This document shows, piece by piece, positions 7,673-17,129 of a stretch of DNA of 64,000 nt. Origin of the DNA: Falsirhodobacter xinxiangensis. Its GTDB lineage: Bacteria > Pseudomonadota > Alphaproteobacteria > Rhodobacterales > Rhodobacteraceae. The DNA is taken from assembly GCF_004959935.1 (NCBI RefSeq), contig NZ_SMYN01000007.1, forward strand, positions 124,001-188,000, given 5' to 3'. Every line of letters starts with the position of its first letter. The first letter of the stretch is position 1. The translations under genes were made by a program, and so were the position numbers. The notes under the pieces were generated by a model. It saw only the letters and a list, made by a program, of their open reading frames with translations. It made no database searches and had not been told where the DNA came from.

Positions 7673-9430
7673 TCAGGCGGCCGGTGCGAAGCCGAACGAG
7701 AAAGGCTCGGGCTGTCCCCGTTTGCCGATGACGCGCTCGCGAAGCGCGGTCGTTTCGGCCTGCGCGACGGAACCGTCTTCGGCAAGGATCACGCCGTAAT
7801 CCTGTTCGGCCCGGTGGCGAGAGACGAGATCATGCGCAACGTCGCGCGCCACCAGCGCCGGGTCGCGGGCCAGAGGGTCGCCCCAACCGCCGGAACCTGC
7901 GGTGATGAAGATAATCCGATCGCCGGGCTGCACGGCCAGATTGTCGATCTTGGACGGGATACGTTCGCGTTCCGAGGCGCCCGCGCGCAAGATCCACTTT
8001 TCCGAGGTGCCGCCGAACAGACCGCCGTTGATGCCCCAAGGCGGCACGATCTCGCGGTCGTCGTGGATCGACACCATTCCGGGTTCCATCACGCGGTAAA
8101 CCTTCTCGATCCCCGCGCCGCCGCGATGAAGGCCCGCACCGCCCGAATCCCGCACCGGGCGATAGCTGTCCACCAGAACGGGATAGTAGTTTTCGATATA
8201 CTCAATGGGGGTCGCAGAAAACAGTGGCCACCATGCATGCCCGTCCAGCCCGTCGCCGCGCGGTCGGCCCGGAACGCCGCCGAACAAAAGCTCCATCAGC
8301 TGGAAATACCGCCCCTCGCCATCCGTGCCGGTGAAGATGAAATGCGGCGAGGTGCCGTATCCCGCCGCCATCGACAGGTGCGGCGCGCGCTGGCCCAGGG
8401 CACCGGCCTGACAGTCGAAGAACCGCGTATGCGTGTTCAGACGGTTCGACAGCGCGGCAGGGAATTTCGGGTTCAGCAGCGATCCTTCGGGCAGAACCAC
8501 CTCGAACAGGTCATAGAACCCTTCGTTGAAGTTGATTGACGGATCGAACGCCATGATCATGTAGACGCCGAAGAACAGCTTGCACAGGCCTTCGTGGATG
8601 TGGAAGTTGATCGGCCCTTCGGCCTGATCGTCGGTGCCGGTGAAATCGAACACCGCCTTCTCGCCTCGGCGATAGATCGACAGCTTCATCTTGAATGGCC
8701 CGTTTCCAAGGCCGTCGTCATCTACGTAATCCTCGAATTCCACCGGATCTTCCGAGATATACTGGTCGATGATCACCTTCATCGCGTCGCGCGTGCGCAG
8801 CATCAGAAGATCGCAGGCGGCCAGATAGGTCTCGTGCCCGAACCGTTCGCACAGCTCGCCCACCCGTTTGCCCGCCGTGCGGCAGCCCGCGATCAGCGCC
8901 ATCAGGTCGGCGCGGTTCATGTCGGGCGTGCGCGAGTTGTTCAGCATGATCTCCAGCACGCCGTCGTTCAGGACATGCTTGGAATAGATGCGGACGGGCG
9001 GCACGCGCAGCCCTTCCTCCCAGATGGTGCGGGCGTTGGCGGGCATGGAGCCGGGGACCGAGCCGCCCACATCCGTCATATGCCCGAAGATCGAACTGAA
9101 TCCGACATGGATGCCGCCATGGAAGATCGGCATCATCACGCACCAGTCGTTGTTGTGCGAAATGGAGCCCTTGCAGGCATAGGGATCGTTCCAGACGAAG
9201 ACGTCGCCTTCGTTGATGTCGCCGCCGAATTTTTCGACCACGGCAGGGATATACGATCCGAACTGTCCCACGATCATCTGCCCCGCGGGGTTGCAGATCA
9301 TGGGGAATTCGTCGTGCTGTTCGCGCACGGCGGGCGACAGGGCGATGCGCAGGACGACGTTGTCCATCTCGAACCGCGCGTTCTTCAGGGCGTTCTCGAT
9401 GATGTCGAGCGTGATGGGATCTACTTGCAT
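7673..9430 (-). CDS. hyuB: Hydantoinase B / oxoprolinase family subunit
   Basis: 585-residue beta subunit of an ATP-dependent cyclic-amide hydrolase (N-methylhydantoinase/5-oxoprolinase family; acetophenone and acetone carboxylases are relatives). Family hallmarks are the N terminus DPITLDIIENALKNARFEMD, VWNDPYACKGSISHNNDW and the glycine-rich GSGGWGDPLARDP near the C terminus. It starts 4 bases after the hyuA stop, so both subunits are made from one message. With HyuA it should hydrolyse a lactam or imide ring at the cost of ATP, or carboxylate a ketone. The neighbouring divergent operon, which handles maleamate/malate-type acids, favours a cyclic imide or lactam. Confidence 0.92.
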   Translation of the reverse strand: MQVDPITLDIIENALKNARFEMDNVVLRIALSPAVREQHDEFPMICNPAGQMIVGQFGSYIPAVVEKFGGDINEGDVFVWNDPYACKGSISHNNDWCVMMPIFHGGIHVGFSSIFGHMTDVGGSVPGSMPANARTIWEEGLRVPPVRIYSKHVLNDGVLEIMLNNSRTPDMNRADLMALIAGCRTAGKRVGELCERFGHETYLAACDLLMLRTRDAMKVIIDQYISEDPVEFEDYVDDDGLGNGPFKMKLSIYRRGEKAVFDFTGTDDQAEGPINFHIHEGLCKLFFGVYMIMAFDPSINFNEGFYDLFEVVLPEGSLLNPKFPAALSNRLNTHTRFFDCQAGALGQRAPHLSMAAGYGTSPHFIFTGTDGEGRYFQLMELLFGGVPGRPRGDGLDGHAWWPLFSATPIEYIENYYPVLVDSYRPVRDSGGAGLHRGGAGIEKVYRVMEPGMVSIHDDREIVPPWGINGGLFGGTSEKWILRAGASERERIPSKIDNLAVQPGDRIIFITAGSGGWGDPLARDPALVARDVAHDLVSRHRAEQDYGVILAEDGSVAQAETTALRERVIGKRGQPEPFSFGFAPAA

Positions 9431-9433
9431 GGC

Positions 9434-11479
9434 TCAGACCTCCTCGGGCCAGATCATCAGGTTGCCGAACTGGTCGACGGTGGCGGTGTGGCGGGGCAGC
9501 AGCACGGTCGTGCTGTCGTATTGGCGAATGATGGCGGGGCCTTGGACCTTGGCACCGACCGCCAGCTTCGCGCGGTCATAGTTGGGGGTGTCGATCCATG
9601 CGCCGTCGAAATAAGCGGGGCGGGTTTCGATGATCGCCGCGGCGGGATCGCCTCCGCCAGCCGGGGTCTGCACATCCACCGGCGCGGTCGCACCGACGGC
9701 GATGACACGCAGCGCCACCATCTCCACCGGAACGTGGAAGCGCACGCCATACATGCGTTCGTGCAGCCCGTGGAACTGGTCGAAGATCGGCTCCAGCGCA
9801 CCTTGGCCTGCGACCAGATCGGGGTCCACCTCCACCGACACCTCGTATCCCTGCTGCTCATACCGCAGGTCCAGCGAATAGATCAGGCGGCGGTCGCCCT
9901 CGGCCACCTGCTGTTCGTCCAGCCATGCGCGGGCACGGGTCGCCAGATCGGCGAAACGGTCCCAGATCATCGACGGCTCGGTGTTGCGCGAGGATCGGAT
10001 GAAGGTCTGCACGAACTCGTTCTTGAATTCGGATTCAAGGAAGCCCAGCGCCGACAGAACGCCCGGATTCGGCGGCACGACGCAAGGATAGCAGCCCAAG
10101 AGTTCCGCCATCGCGTTCGCGTGCAGCGGGCCCGCGCCGCCGAAGGCCAGAATGCCGAAGTCGCGCGGATCGAGGCCGCGTTGCACGGTGATGACACGCA
10201 GCGCGCCCAGCATAACCTCGTTCGCGATCTGCAGGATGCCCTTGGCGGCGTCCTCGACCGACAGGCCCAGCTTGTCGCCGATGCCCGCGATGGCCTTGCG
10301 CGCACCGTCGATGTCCAGCGACATGGCCCCCGACAGAAGCACCGGCGGCAGATAGCCCAGAACGGCGTTGGCATCGGAAACGGTCGGCTCGGTCCCGCCG
10401 CGGCTGTAGCAGACCGGCCCCGGCTGTGCGCCCGCGCTGCGCGGCCCGACGCGCAGGGATCGCGTCAGATCGACCACCTCGGCGATGGACCCGCCGCCCG
10501 CGCCGACCGAACGCACGTCCAGCGTCGGCACCTTGGCCGGGAACGCGCCGACCTCGGTCGATCGCGAGATGGTCGGCTTGCCGTCGATGATCACCGAAAC
10601 GTCGGTCGAGGTGCCGCCCATGTCGAAGGCCAGAAGATCGTGCCCGGTGCGCTGCGACACCATGACGGTCGATGTGACGCCCCCTGCCGGGCCCGACAGC
10701 ACCGTATGCACCGGCCGGTCGCCCGCCATCTTGGCCGACATCAGCCCGCCGTCCGAACGCACGATATGCAGATGCGAGCGCACGTCATTCGCCGCCAGCC
10801 GTTCCTCGATCCGGTCCAGATAGCGCGTCATGATCGGGCGCACGTAGTCGTTCATCACGGTGGTGATGGTGCGGTCGTATTCACGAAACTCCGGCAGGAT
10901 GTCGGATGACAGCGACACCGGAATATGCGGATGGCGCGCGGCCACGATCTCGCGCAGCTGCCGTTCATGGTCCGGGTTGGCATAGGAATGCATGAGCGAG
11001 ATGGTCAGCGCCTCGATCCCGCTGGTGCACAGATCGTCGATGGCGCGGGTCGCGGCCTCGGTGTCCAGCGCGTCGATCACGCGGCCATCGGCGGCGACGC
11101 GTTCGGGAATGCCGCGCGTGTCAGACAGCGTGGCCAGCGGGGTCGGCTTGTCCATCACGATCCAGCCGAACAGCGGCCCCGGCGTCCAGCTTTTCGCCAG
11201 ATGCAGCACGTATTCGAAACCCTTGGTCGTCAGCAGCCCGACGCGCGCGCCCTTCCCTTCCAGCACGGCATTGGTCGCCACGGTCGTTCCGTGCAGCACC
11301 ATGTCCAGATCGGCGGTGGAAATCCCGGCTTTTTCGCAGATCAGGCGCACACCTTCGGCCACGCCGATGGATTGGTCCTGCGGGGTGGAGGGCGTCTTCG
11401 CCTGCCACACCCGCCCCGTCGCCTCGTCATGCAGCAGAAGGTCCGTGAACGTCCCTCCGACATCGACACCCAGCCTCAT
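9434..11479 (-). CDS. hyuA: Hydantoinase A / oxoprolinase family subunit
   Basis: 681-residue alpha subunit of the ATP-dependent hydantoinase/oxoprolinase complex, full family length. It has an actin-like ATPase fold: phosphate-1 motif GVDVGGTFTDLLLHD at the N terminus, HGTTVATNAVLEGKGARVGL, and phosphate-2 motif FDMGGTSTDVSVI. A ribosome site GGGAGAA sits about nine bases before the ATG chosen; the upstream in-frame extension starts inside the divergent promoter region and is not expected to be used. It heads the hyuA-hyuB operon and diverges from the hydratase operon across about 125 bases carrying a LacI-type operator. Confidence 0.92.
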   Translation of the reverse strand: MRLGVDVGGTFTDLLLHDEATGRVWQAKTPSTPQDQSIGVAEGVRLICEKAGISTADLDMVLHGTTVATNAVLEGKGARVGLLTTKGFEYVLHLAKSWTPGPLFGWIVMDKPTPLATLSDTRGIPERVAADGRVIDALDTEAATRAIDDLCTSGIEALTISLMHSYANPDHERQLREIVAARHPHIPVSLSSDILPEFREYDRTITTVMNDYVRPIMTRYLDRIEERLAANDVRSHLHIVRSDGGLMSAKMAGDRPVHTVLSGPAGGVTSTVMVSQRTGHDLLAFDMGGTSTDVSVIIDGKPTISRSTEVGAFPAKVPTLDVRSVGAGGGSIAEVVDLTRSLRVGPRSAGAQPGPVCYSRGGTEPTVSDANAVLGYLPPVLLSGAMSLDIDGARKAIAGIGDKLGLSVEDAAKGILQIANEVMLGALRVITVQRGLDPRDFGILAFGGAGPLHANAMAELLGCYPCVVPPNPGVLSALGFLESEFKNEFVQTFIRSSRNTEPSMIWDRFADLATRARAWLDEQQVAEGDRRLIYSLDLRYEQQGYEVSVEVDPDLVAGQGALEPIFDQFHGLHERMYGVRFHVPVEMVALRVIAVGATAPVDVQTPAGGGDPAAAIIETRPAYFDGAWIDTPNYDRAKLAVGAKVQGPAIIRQYDSTTVLLPRHTATVDQFGNLMIWPEEV

Positions 11480-11544
11480 CGGCGGTTCTCCCTTGTTGAT
11501 TCCGTCTTGGTCGCATCCGCCGCAGGGGCTTATGGATTTTATTG

Positions 11545-11560
11545 TTGAATGCGCTTGCAA
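11545..11560. promoter_or_regulatory. LacI-type operator between the divergent hyuA and hydratase operons
   Basis: TTGAATGCGCTTGCAA matches the LacI/GalR-family consensus TTGCAAGCGCTTGCAA at 13 of 16 positions, including the central CG. It lies 65 bases from the hyuA start and 44 from the start of the hydratase large subunit, so one bound repressor could control both directions. Near-identical sites occur at 24395 and 28161. The LacI gene that closes the rightward operon is the obvious candidate regulator. Confidence 0.65.
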
Positions 11561-11603
11561 CGAAGCTTAGTCTCATCCTCAAGCACGACGCAAGAGGTTT
11601 CGC

Positions 11604-13022
11604 GTGACCGATCTTCTTCCTCCAGCAAGAACCCTTTTCGACAAGATCTGGGATGCGCATGTGGTCAAAACATATGCGGATGGCACAGATCTTCTGTATA
11701 TCGACCGTCATCTGGTGCAGGAGGTGTCCTCGCCCCAGGCCTTCGCGGGAATGGCGGCGGCGGGGCGCGCCCTGCATCGGCCAGATGCGCATATTGCCGT
11801 GGCAGATCATGCTGTTCCCACCAAGGATCGCCATGTCACGCTGCGCGAAGGGCTGGCCGCGGCACAGGTCGCGCGACTGCGCGAGAACACGGCGATCCAC
11901 GCGATTCCCTATATTCCGATGAATGACCGCCGGCACGGGATCGTCCACGTCATCGGGCCGGAGCTTGGGTTCACCCTGCCCGGATGCACCCTCGTCTGCG
12001 GCGACAGCCATACCAGCACGCATGGCGCCTTCGGCGCGCTGGCATTCGGCATCGGCGCCAGTGAATGTGAATGCGTATTCTCGACCCAGGTGCTGCGTCA
12101 GAAGCGGCAGCGGAACATGCGCGTAACCGTGACGGGCGCCCTGCCGGACGGAGTATCCGTCAAGGATATCATCCTTTCGCTGATCGCGCGGATCGGGGTG
12201 GGCGGAGGCATCGGCTTTGCGATCGAATATGCCGGTCCTGCCATCCGCGCCCTGTCGATGGAGGCGCGGATGACGCTTTGCAACATGACGATCGAGGCGG
12301 GCGCCCGTGTCGGTCTGATCGCGCCCGACGCCACGACACTGGACTGGGTGCGGGGGCGTCCGCTGTCGCCCCTGCCCGGTGACGAACCCGCGGCGCTTCG
12401 CGATTGGGCGCTGCTGCACAGCGACCCCGGTGCCGTTTTCGACCGCGAGGTGGAGATCGACGCCGCCACGCTTGCGCCGCATGTCAGCTGGGGCACCACC
12501 CCCGAGGAATCGCTGCCCGTGACGGGCCGCGTTCCCGACCCCGCGCAGGTCGACGATCCCGCGCGGCAGGCCCGGATGCGGCGCAGCCTCGATTACATGG
12601 GCCTTGCCCCCGGAACCCCGCTGGAGGAAATCGCCATCGACCGCGTCTTCATCGGCTCCTGCACCAATGGCCGTCTGGAGGATCTGCGACGCGCCGCGAC
12701 CATCCTGCGCGGCAGGCGCGTGGCGAAGGGCGTCAGCGCGATGGCCGTGCCCGGATCGGCGCAGGTCCGCATCGCCGCCGAGGCCGAGGGGCTGGACCGT
12801 ATCTTCACCGATGCGGGTTTCGAATGGCGCGATGCGGGCTGTTCGATGTGCGTCGGCATGAACGACGACCGATTGTCCGAAGGCGAACGCTGCGCCTCCA
12901 CCTCCAACCGCAACTTCGAGGGGCGGCAGGGGATAGGCGGGCGCACCCATCTGATGAGTCCGGAAATGGCCGCCGCCGCCGCCATCGCGGGCCGGCTTTG
13001 CGACGTGCGGGGGCTGCAATGA
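11604..13022 (+). CDS. LeuC-like hydro-lyase large subunit (isopropylmalate/maleate/dimethylmaleate type)
   Basis: 472-residue aconitase-superfamily large subunit carrying the [4Fe-4S] cluster. Cluster ligands are in GSCTNGR and [26 protein letters not shown] is the substrate-side hallmark. The start is GTG, with CAAGAGG as ribosome site. Sequence and length are those of proteobacterial LeuC, but the gene is not beside leuA or leuB; it is followed by an amidohydrolase and an isocitrate-lyase-family enzyme. Related two-subunit enzymes hydrate maleate, citraconate or dimethylmaleate, and such a catabolic role fits better than leucine synthesis. Its stop overlaps the ATG of the small subunit. 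I leave the symbol empty because the substrate is inferred only. Confidence 0.9.
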   Translation: MTDLLPPARTLFDKIWDAHVVKTYADGTDLLYIDRHLVQEVSSPQAFAGMAAAGRALHRPDAHIAVADHAVPTKDRHVTLREGLAAAQVARLRENTAIHAIPYIPMNDRRHGIVHVIGPELGFTLPGCTLVCGDSHTSTHGAFGALAFGIGASECECVFSTQVLRQKRQRNMRVTVTGALPDGVSVKDIILSLIARIGVGGGIGFAIEYAGPAIRALSMEARMTLCNMTIEAGARVGLIAPDATTLDWVRGRPLSPLPGDEPAALRDWALLHSDPGAVFDREVEIDAATLAPHVSWGTTPEESLPVTGRVPDPAQVDDPARQARMRRSLDYMGLAPGTPLEEIAIDRVFIGSCTNGRLEDLRRAATILRGRRVAKGVSAMAVPGSAQVRIAAEAEGLDRIFTDAGFEWRDAGCSMCVGMNDDRLSEGERCASTSNRNFEGRQGIGGRTHLMSPEMAAAAAIAGRLCDVRGLQ

Positions 13023-13657
13023 TCGAACCGTTCATCCACCTGACCGCCATCGCCGCGCCCTTCCCCGAAGGCCAGATCGACACCGACGTGATCTTTCCCG
13101 CGCGCTTTCTTCTGCTGCTGGAAAAACGCGGGCTGGGCCGTCATCTGTTTCACGAACGCCGCGCCAAGGGCGGGTTCGTGCTGGACACCCCGCCTTGGGA
13201 TGGTGCCAGAATCCTTGTCACCGGGCCCGATTTCGGCACCGGCTCCAGCCGCGAACAGGCGGTCTGGGCGCTGGCCGACTTCGGCATCCGTTGCGTCATC
13301 GGCACCAGCTTCGGCGAGATTTTCCACGCAAACTGCTTTCGCAGCTGCGTCCTGCCGATCGTCCTGCCCCCGGACGCGCATGCGCGCGTCATGGCGGCGG
13401 CCGAGGCGCAGCAGCAGATCACCGTGGACCTTCCCGAACAGCGCATCATCCTTGCCGATGGCGAGATCGGGTTCCACATCGACGCCCATCGCAAACAGTC
13501 CCTGCTGGAAGGGCTGGACGAGGTCGGGGCCATCCTGCGCGACGATGCCGCCGACATCGCGGCGTTCGAGGCTGCGCAGCGGGCAGCCCGCCCGTGGCTC
13601 TATCTGACAGCGCAGCAGATCGCGCATTTCGACGACATCAAGGAAGGTTCCGAATGA
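13019..13657 (+). CDS. LeuD-like hydro-lyase small subunit
   Basis: 212-residue swivelling small subunit that pairs with the large subunit encoded just upstream (4-base ATGA overlap). Hallmarks are [12 protein letters not shown] near residue 20, [17 protein letters not shown] and the FHANCFR segment. Length fits proteobacterial LeuD (about 200). The small subunit sets the side-chain pocket of these enzymes, so its residues would decide between 3-isopropylmalate, citraconate, maleate and dimethylmaleate; I cannot settle that by eye. Confidence 0.9.
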   Translation: MIEPFIHLTAIAAPFPEGQIDTDVIFPARFLLLLEKRGLGRHLFHERRAKGGFVLDTPPWDGARILVTGPDFGTGSSREQAVWALADFGIRCVIGTSFGEIFHANCFRSCVLPIVLPPDAHARVMAAAEAQQQITVDLPEQRIILADGEIGFHIDAHRKQSLLEGLDEVGAILRDDAADIAAFEAAQRAARPWLYLTAQQIAHFDDIKEGSE

Positions 13658-14283
13658 CCGAAGATCTTGGCGAAAACTATGCCCGTGCGTTTGGCGGCAA
13701 GCTTGGCTTCGGCAAAAAGCCCGCGCTGATCCTGATCGATCTCGTGCTCGGCTATTTCGACAAAGGGTGCGATCTTTGGGCCGATTGCGATTCCGCGCTG
13801 GAATCGGCGATCCGGCTGCGCGACGCCGCGCGCAAGGCGGACATTCCCGTCATCTATACCAATGTCGTCTATCATCCCAAGGCGCTGGACGGCGGGCGCT
13901 TCTATCAAAAATCCCTGCCGCTGCGCCATTTCCGGCTGGGCGGCGAATGGGGTGCCTGGGCGCCGGGACTTGCGCCGGCCGAGGATGAGCTTGTCATCTC
14001 CAAACAACATGCCAGCGCGTTCTTCGGCACATCGCTTGCACCGACGCTCGTGACGATGGGCGTGGATACCGTGATCCTGACCGGCGTTTCCACATCCGGC
14101 TGCGTGCGCGCGTCCTGTGTGGAAGCCAACGCACATGGCTTCATCCCGATCATCCCGCGCGAGGCTGTGGGCGACCGCCACCCCGCCCCGCACGAGGCCA
14201 ACCTTTTCGACATGAACGCGAAATACGGCGACGTCGTCAGCGAAGCCGAAACAATCGCCTATCTTGCAGGATTGAACGCATGA
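13654..14283 (+). CDS. Isochorismatase-fold amidohydrolase (maleamate / N-carbamoylsarcosine amidase type)
   Basis: 209-residue cysteine hydrolase. The expected catalytic triad is visible: Asp29 in ALILIDLV, Lys117 in VISKQHASAFFGT, and nucleophile Cys150 in GVSTSGCVRAS. The N terminus NYARAFGGKLGFGKKPALIL resembles N-carbamoylsarcosine amidase and NicF-type maleamate amidohydrolases, which remove ammonia from an amide or carbamoyl group. It overlaps both neighbours by four bases (ATGA), so it is firmly part of the hydratase-lyase operon. There it would turn a maleamate-like product of ring opening into the diacid for the LeuCD-like hydratase. Confidence 0.88.
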   Translation: MTEDLGENYARAFGGKLGFGKKPALILIDLVLGYFDKGCDLWADCDSALESAIRLRDAARKADIPVIYTNVVYHPKALDGGRFYQKSLPLRHFRLGGEWGAWAPGLAPAEDELVISKQHASAFFGTSLAPTLVTMGVDTVILTGVSTSGCVRASCVEANAHGFIPIIPREAVGDRHPAPHEANLFDMNAKYGDVVSEAETIAYLAGLNA

Positions 14284-15149
14284 GCAAACCCAGCCTGAAG
14301 GCCGCGCTGGCGGCTGGAAAATTCGTGGCGGCCCCCGGCCTTCACGACATGATCACCGCCGTCGTCGCCAACAAGGTGGGGATCGAGTTCGGATATGCCA
14401 CCGGATACTGGATGACCGCCTCGGCCTATGGTGTGCCGGATGCGGGGATCGTGACCTATTCGCAGATGGTGGACCGCGTCGCGACGCTGTGCCGGACCAG
14501 CGATGCCGCCATCATCGCGGATGCCGATACCGGTTATGGCGGGCTTTTGAACGTCCACCATACCGTGCGCGGATACGAGGAGGCGGGGGTCGCCGCCATC
14601 CAGATCGAGGATCAGGAATTTCCCAAGAAATGCGGCCACACGCCTTTCAAGCGCGTGGTGCCGGTGATCGACATGGTGGAAAAGATCAAGGTCGCCTGCG
14701 AGGCGCGGCGCAATCCCGAAACGGTCATCATCGCCCGCACCGACTGCCGGCAGATCGAAGGGTTCGAGGGCGCCGTGGCCCGCGGCCTTGCCTTTGCCGA
14801 GGCCGGGGCCGACGTGATCTTCCTTGAAGCCCTGGAATCCGAGGCCGAGATGCGCGAGGCCTGCCGCCGCATCCGCGCGCCGATGCTGGCCAATATGGCC
14901 GATGGCGGCAAGACGCCGATCCTTGATGTGAACACGCTTCGCGAGATCGGCTTCAGCATGGCGATCTATCCGGCGATGACCGGGCTGGCCGCCGCGCAGG
15001 CCGCCTTCAACGCGCTGGCGGCGTTCAAGGCGATGGGCACGTCGCAGACCCCCGCGCAAGACCTGTTCGATTTCGGCGAGTTCAACCAGCTTATCGGCTT
15101 CCCCGAGGTGTGGGAGTTCGAGAAGCGTTGGGCACGGAAGGCAAGCTGA
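14280..15149 (+). CDS. Isocitrate lyase/PEP mutase family C-C lyase (2,3-dimethylmalate lyase-like)
   Basis: 289-residue TIM-barrel lyase of the PEP mutase/isocitrate lyase superfamily. It has the metal-site stretch IADADTGYGG, the acid-rich AIQIEDQEFP and the catalytic loop KKCGH (Cys118) that marks true lyases as opposed to mutases. Length matches methylisocitrate, dimethylmalate and oxaloacetate-type lyases. In the operon it follows a hydratase and should split the resulting 2-hydroxy diacid into pyruvate (or glyoxylate) plus a carboxylic acid. A close paralogue with the same loop lies at 40996-41856. Substrate is inferred from neighbours. Confidence 0.88.
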   Translation: MSKPSLKAALAAGKFVAAPGLHDMITAVVANKVGIEFGYATGYWMTASAYGVPDAGIVTYSQMVDRVATLCRTSDAAIIADADTGYGGLLNVHHTVRGYEEAGVAAIQIEDQEFPKKCGHTPFKRVVPVIDMVEKIKVACEARRNPETVIIARTDCRQIEGFEGAVARGLAFAEAGADVIFLEALESEAEMREACRRIRAPMLANMADGGKTPILDVNTLREIGFSMAIYPAMTGLAAAQAAFNALAAFKAMGTSQTPAQDLFDFGEFNQLIGFPEVWEFEKRWARKAS

Positions 15150-16039
15150 TGGCCCGCGTCGCCTGTATCGGATCGGGCAATGTCGGCCGCGCATGGGCCG
15201 TCGTCTTCGCCCGCGCGGGGCATGAGGTCGCGCTTTACGATGCCGACCCCGCGCAGGTGGCCGTCGCGCTGCCGCTGATCGCGCGGACGATGGAACAGCT
15301 CGGTGTCTCGGGCGACATCCGCGCCGCATCCTCGGTCGCCGAAGCGGTTGCGGGCGCGATCCACGTGCAGGAAAGCGTGCGCGAGGATACGGAGATCAAA
15401 CGCGCCGTCATGTCCGAGATCGCCGCCCATGCGCCGATGGATTGCGTGATCGCGTCCTCGACCTCGGCGCTGCCGGGATCGACCTTCATGACGCATATCC
15501 CGCAGCCCGAACGGGCGCTGGTCGCGCATCCGGTGAACCCGCCGTCGCTGATCCCGCTGGTGGAGCTGTGCGGCACGGGCGTGACTTCGGACGATGCGAT
15601 GGCGCGGTCGCGGGCGTTCATGGACAGCCTTGGCATGAAGCCCGTGACGCTGACGCGGGAAATCGACGGCTTTCTTTTGAACCGGCTGCAATACACCCTG
15701 GTGGCCGAGGCGCTGCATCTGGTGGGCGAGGGTTACTGCACGGCCGAAGACATCGACCGCGTGATGACCGACGGGCTGGCGCTGCGCTGGCTGTCGATCG
15801 GGCCCTTCGCCACGGCGCATCTGAACGCGACGGCGGGGTTCAAGGGCTTCGTCGGCCAGCTTGGGCCCATGATGCGCAGGATGGGCGAGGATGCCCGCAC
15901 CGATTACGACTGGGACCAGCCGCTGATCGACAGCATCCACGACCAGATGGCCGCGCGCTTTCCGGTGGACGAGATCCCCGACTGGCAGGCATGGCGCGAC
16001 GGGCGCATCCTTGCCGCCCGCCGGGTGCAGGACAGCTAG
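15149..16039 (+). CDS. 3-hydroxyacyl-CoA dehydrogenase-family oxidoreductase
   Basis: 296-residue NAD-dependent dehydrogenase. The N-terminal Rossmann motif is CIGSGNVGRAWA; IASSTSALPGS and HPVNPP are hallmarks of the short form that includes L-gulonate 3-dehydrogenase (lambda-crystallin type) and carnitine dehydrogenase, which act on free hydroxy acids and not CoA esters. The ATG shares one base with the preceding stop (TGATG). It is the last gene of the rightward operon and its TAG overlaps the convergent LacI stop in the palindrome CTAG. It may oxidise a hydroxy acid before or after the lyase step. Confidence 0.85.
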   Translation: MARVACIGSGNVGRAWAVVFARAGHEVALYDADPAQVAVALPLIARTMEQLGVSGDIRAASSVAEAVAGAIHVQESVREDTEIKRAVMSEIAAHAPMDCVIASSTSALPGSTFMTHIPQPERALVAHPVNPPSLIPLVELCGTGVTSDDAMARSRAFMDSLGMKPVTLTREIDGFLLNRLQYTLVAEALHLVGEGYCTAEDIDRVMTDGLALRWLSIGPFATAHLNATAGFKGFVGQLGPMMRRMGEDARTDYDWDQPLIDSIHDQMAARFPVDEIPDWQAWRDGRILAARRVQDS

Positions 16040-17058
16040 CGCGGGATCGAATCGCGCCAGACCAGTTCGCCGGGCAGCTTGATATCGATGCCCGGCTGAA
16101 TCTCGGCCCCCGGATTGTCCAGATCCAGAAGCTTCAGCGTCTCGTCCGCCATTTCCTCGGCGGGCTGGCGCACGGTGGTCAGGCGGTAGGGCCAGTAGTC
16201 GGCCTCGTCGATATTGTCGAAACCGCCGATCATAACGTCATCCGGCACGCGCAGGCCCATCACGCCGCGCAGCGCGTCCATCGCGCCCATCGCCATCGTG
16301 TCGTTGATGCCGAAGATCGCGTCGGGAACCTTGCGCCCCTCGTCCTGAAACGCGCGAAGCACCGCCGCATGGGCCCCGCGATAGATCGACTGCCCCTCCA
16401 GTTCCAGAATGGCGGATCGGGGGATGCCATCCTCCAACAGCCGTTCGGCAAAGCCCTGAAAGCGGTCCTGGCTGGTGGAGCCGCGGGGATCGCCCTTCAG
16501 CACGGCAAAGCTGCGCGCCCCCGCCTTCAGCAAGGCATCCGCCATCAGCCGCCCGCCCGCCGCGTTGTCGCAGCGCACGCCCGACGCATCGCTGCCGGGG
16601 ATGTAACGGTTGAACAGCACCACCGGAATGCCGCGATCATGGCACATGCTGGTCATCCGCGTCGAAAGCTGCGCCGAGGTCAGGATGATCCCGTCCACCT
16701 GATAGCGCAGCACCCGCATCAAGGCGTCGTCGCTGCTGGCGCCGTTTTCGACCGTGAAGGTCAGGATCTGCGTGCCGCGCTGTTGCAGCCGTGCCGCCAA
16801 CGCCTTCAACACCAGCACATAGAACGGGTTGTCCAGATTCCCCAGGATCACCGCCACCATGTTCGTGCGCCGCGTCGTCAGGCTGGAGGCGATGGAATTC
16901 GGCACATAGTTCAGCTTTTTCGCCGCCGACAGGATCAGCTCGCGCTTGGCCGCCGACAGCGACGATCCGGGCGTAAAGGCGCGCGACACCGCCGATTGCG
17001 ACACACCCGCAAGGGCGGCCACATCCATCGACGTTACGCGTCCGATGATCGGCTTCAT
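16036..17058 (-). CDS. LacI-family transcriptional regulator
   Basis: 340-residue repressor. The helix-turn-helix is MDVAALAGVSQSAVSRAF, the hinge helix reads YVPNSIASSL, and a periplasmic-binding-protein-like effector domain follows from NMVAVILGNLDNPFYV. The start gives a standard LacI N terminus; an in-frame extension upstream runs through the promoter region and is rejected. It sits between two catabolic blocks: its 3' end overlaps the hydratase operon, and its 5' end diverges from the histidinol-dehydrogenase-like gene. It could control itself through the palindromes at 17086-17129 and the operon pairs through the site at 11545. Confidence 0.92.
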   Translation of the reverse strand: MKPIIGRVTSMDVAALAGVSQSAVSRAFTPGSSLSAAKRELILSAAKKLNYVPNSIASSLTTRRTNMVAVILGNLDNPFYVLVLKALAARLQQRGTQILTFTVENGASSDDALMRVLRYQVDGIILTSAQLSTRMTSMCHDRGIPVVLFNRYIPGSDASGVRCDNAAGGRLMADALLKAGARSFAVLKGDPRGSTSQDRFQGFAERLLEDGIPRSAILELEGQSIYRGAHAAVLRAFQDEGRKVPDAIFGINDTMAMGAMDALRGVMGLRVPDDVMIGGFDNIDEADYWPYRLTTVRQPAEEMADETLKLLDLDNPGAEIQPGIDIKLPGELVWRDSIPR

Positions 17059-17085
17059 GGGGAAATCCTTCGTTGGGGCAGCGCA

Positions 17086-17097
17086 GAATACGTATTC
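17086..17097. promoter_or_regulatory. Palindrome GAATACGTATTC in the divergent LacI/dehydrogenase promoter region
   Basis: Perfect 12-bp palindrome with a central CG, 28 bases before the LacI start codon. LacI-family operators usually have such a central CG, so this is a likely autoregulatory operator. Its arms differ from the TTGCAAGCG-type site found elsewhere in the window. Confidence 0.5.
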
Positions 17098-17114
17098 AAA
17101 CCTCGCGCCACAAG

Positions 17115-17129
17115 ATGAAATAATTTCAT
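17115..17129. promoter_or_regulatory. Palindrome ATGAAAT-A-ATTTCAT in the same promoter region
   Basis: Perfect 7+1+7 inverted repeat, 66 bases before the histidinol-dehydrogenase-like start codon. Odd-centred AT-rich palindromes of this kind are typical operators of GntR/MarR-class dimers, so a second regulator may act here beside LacI. Confidence 0.4.

Noticed and set aside
11604-13657. Annotation as the housekeeping leucine enzyme LeuCD
   Set aside because: Sequence fits, but no leuA or leuB is nearby and the genes are coupled by overlaps to an amidohydrolase and a lyase; a catabolic paralogue is more likely, so no leu symbol is given.
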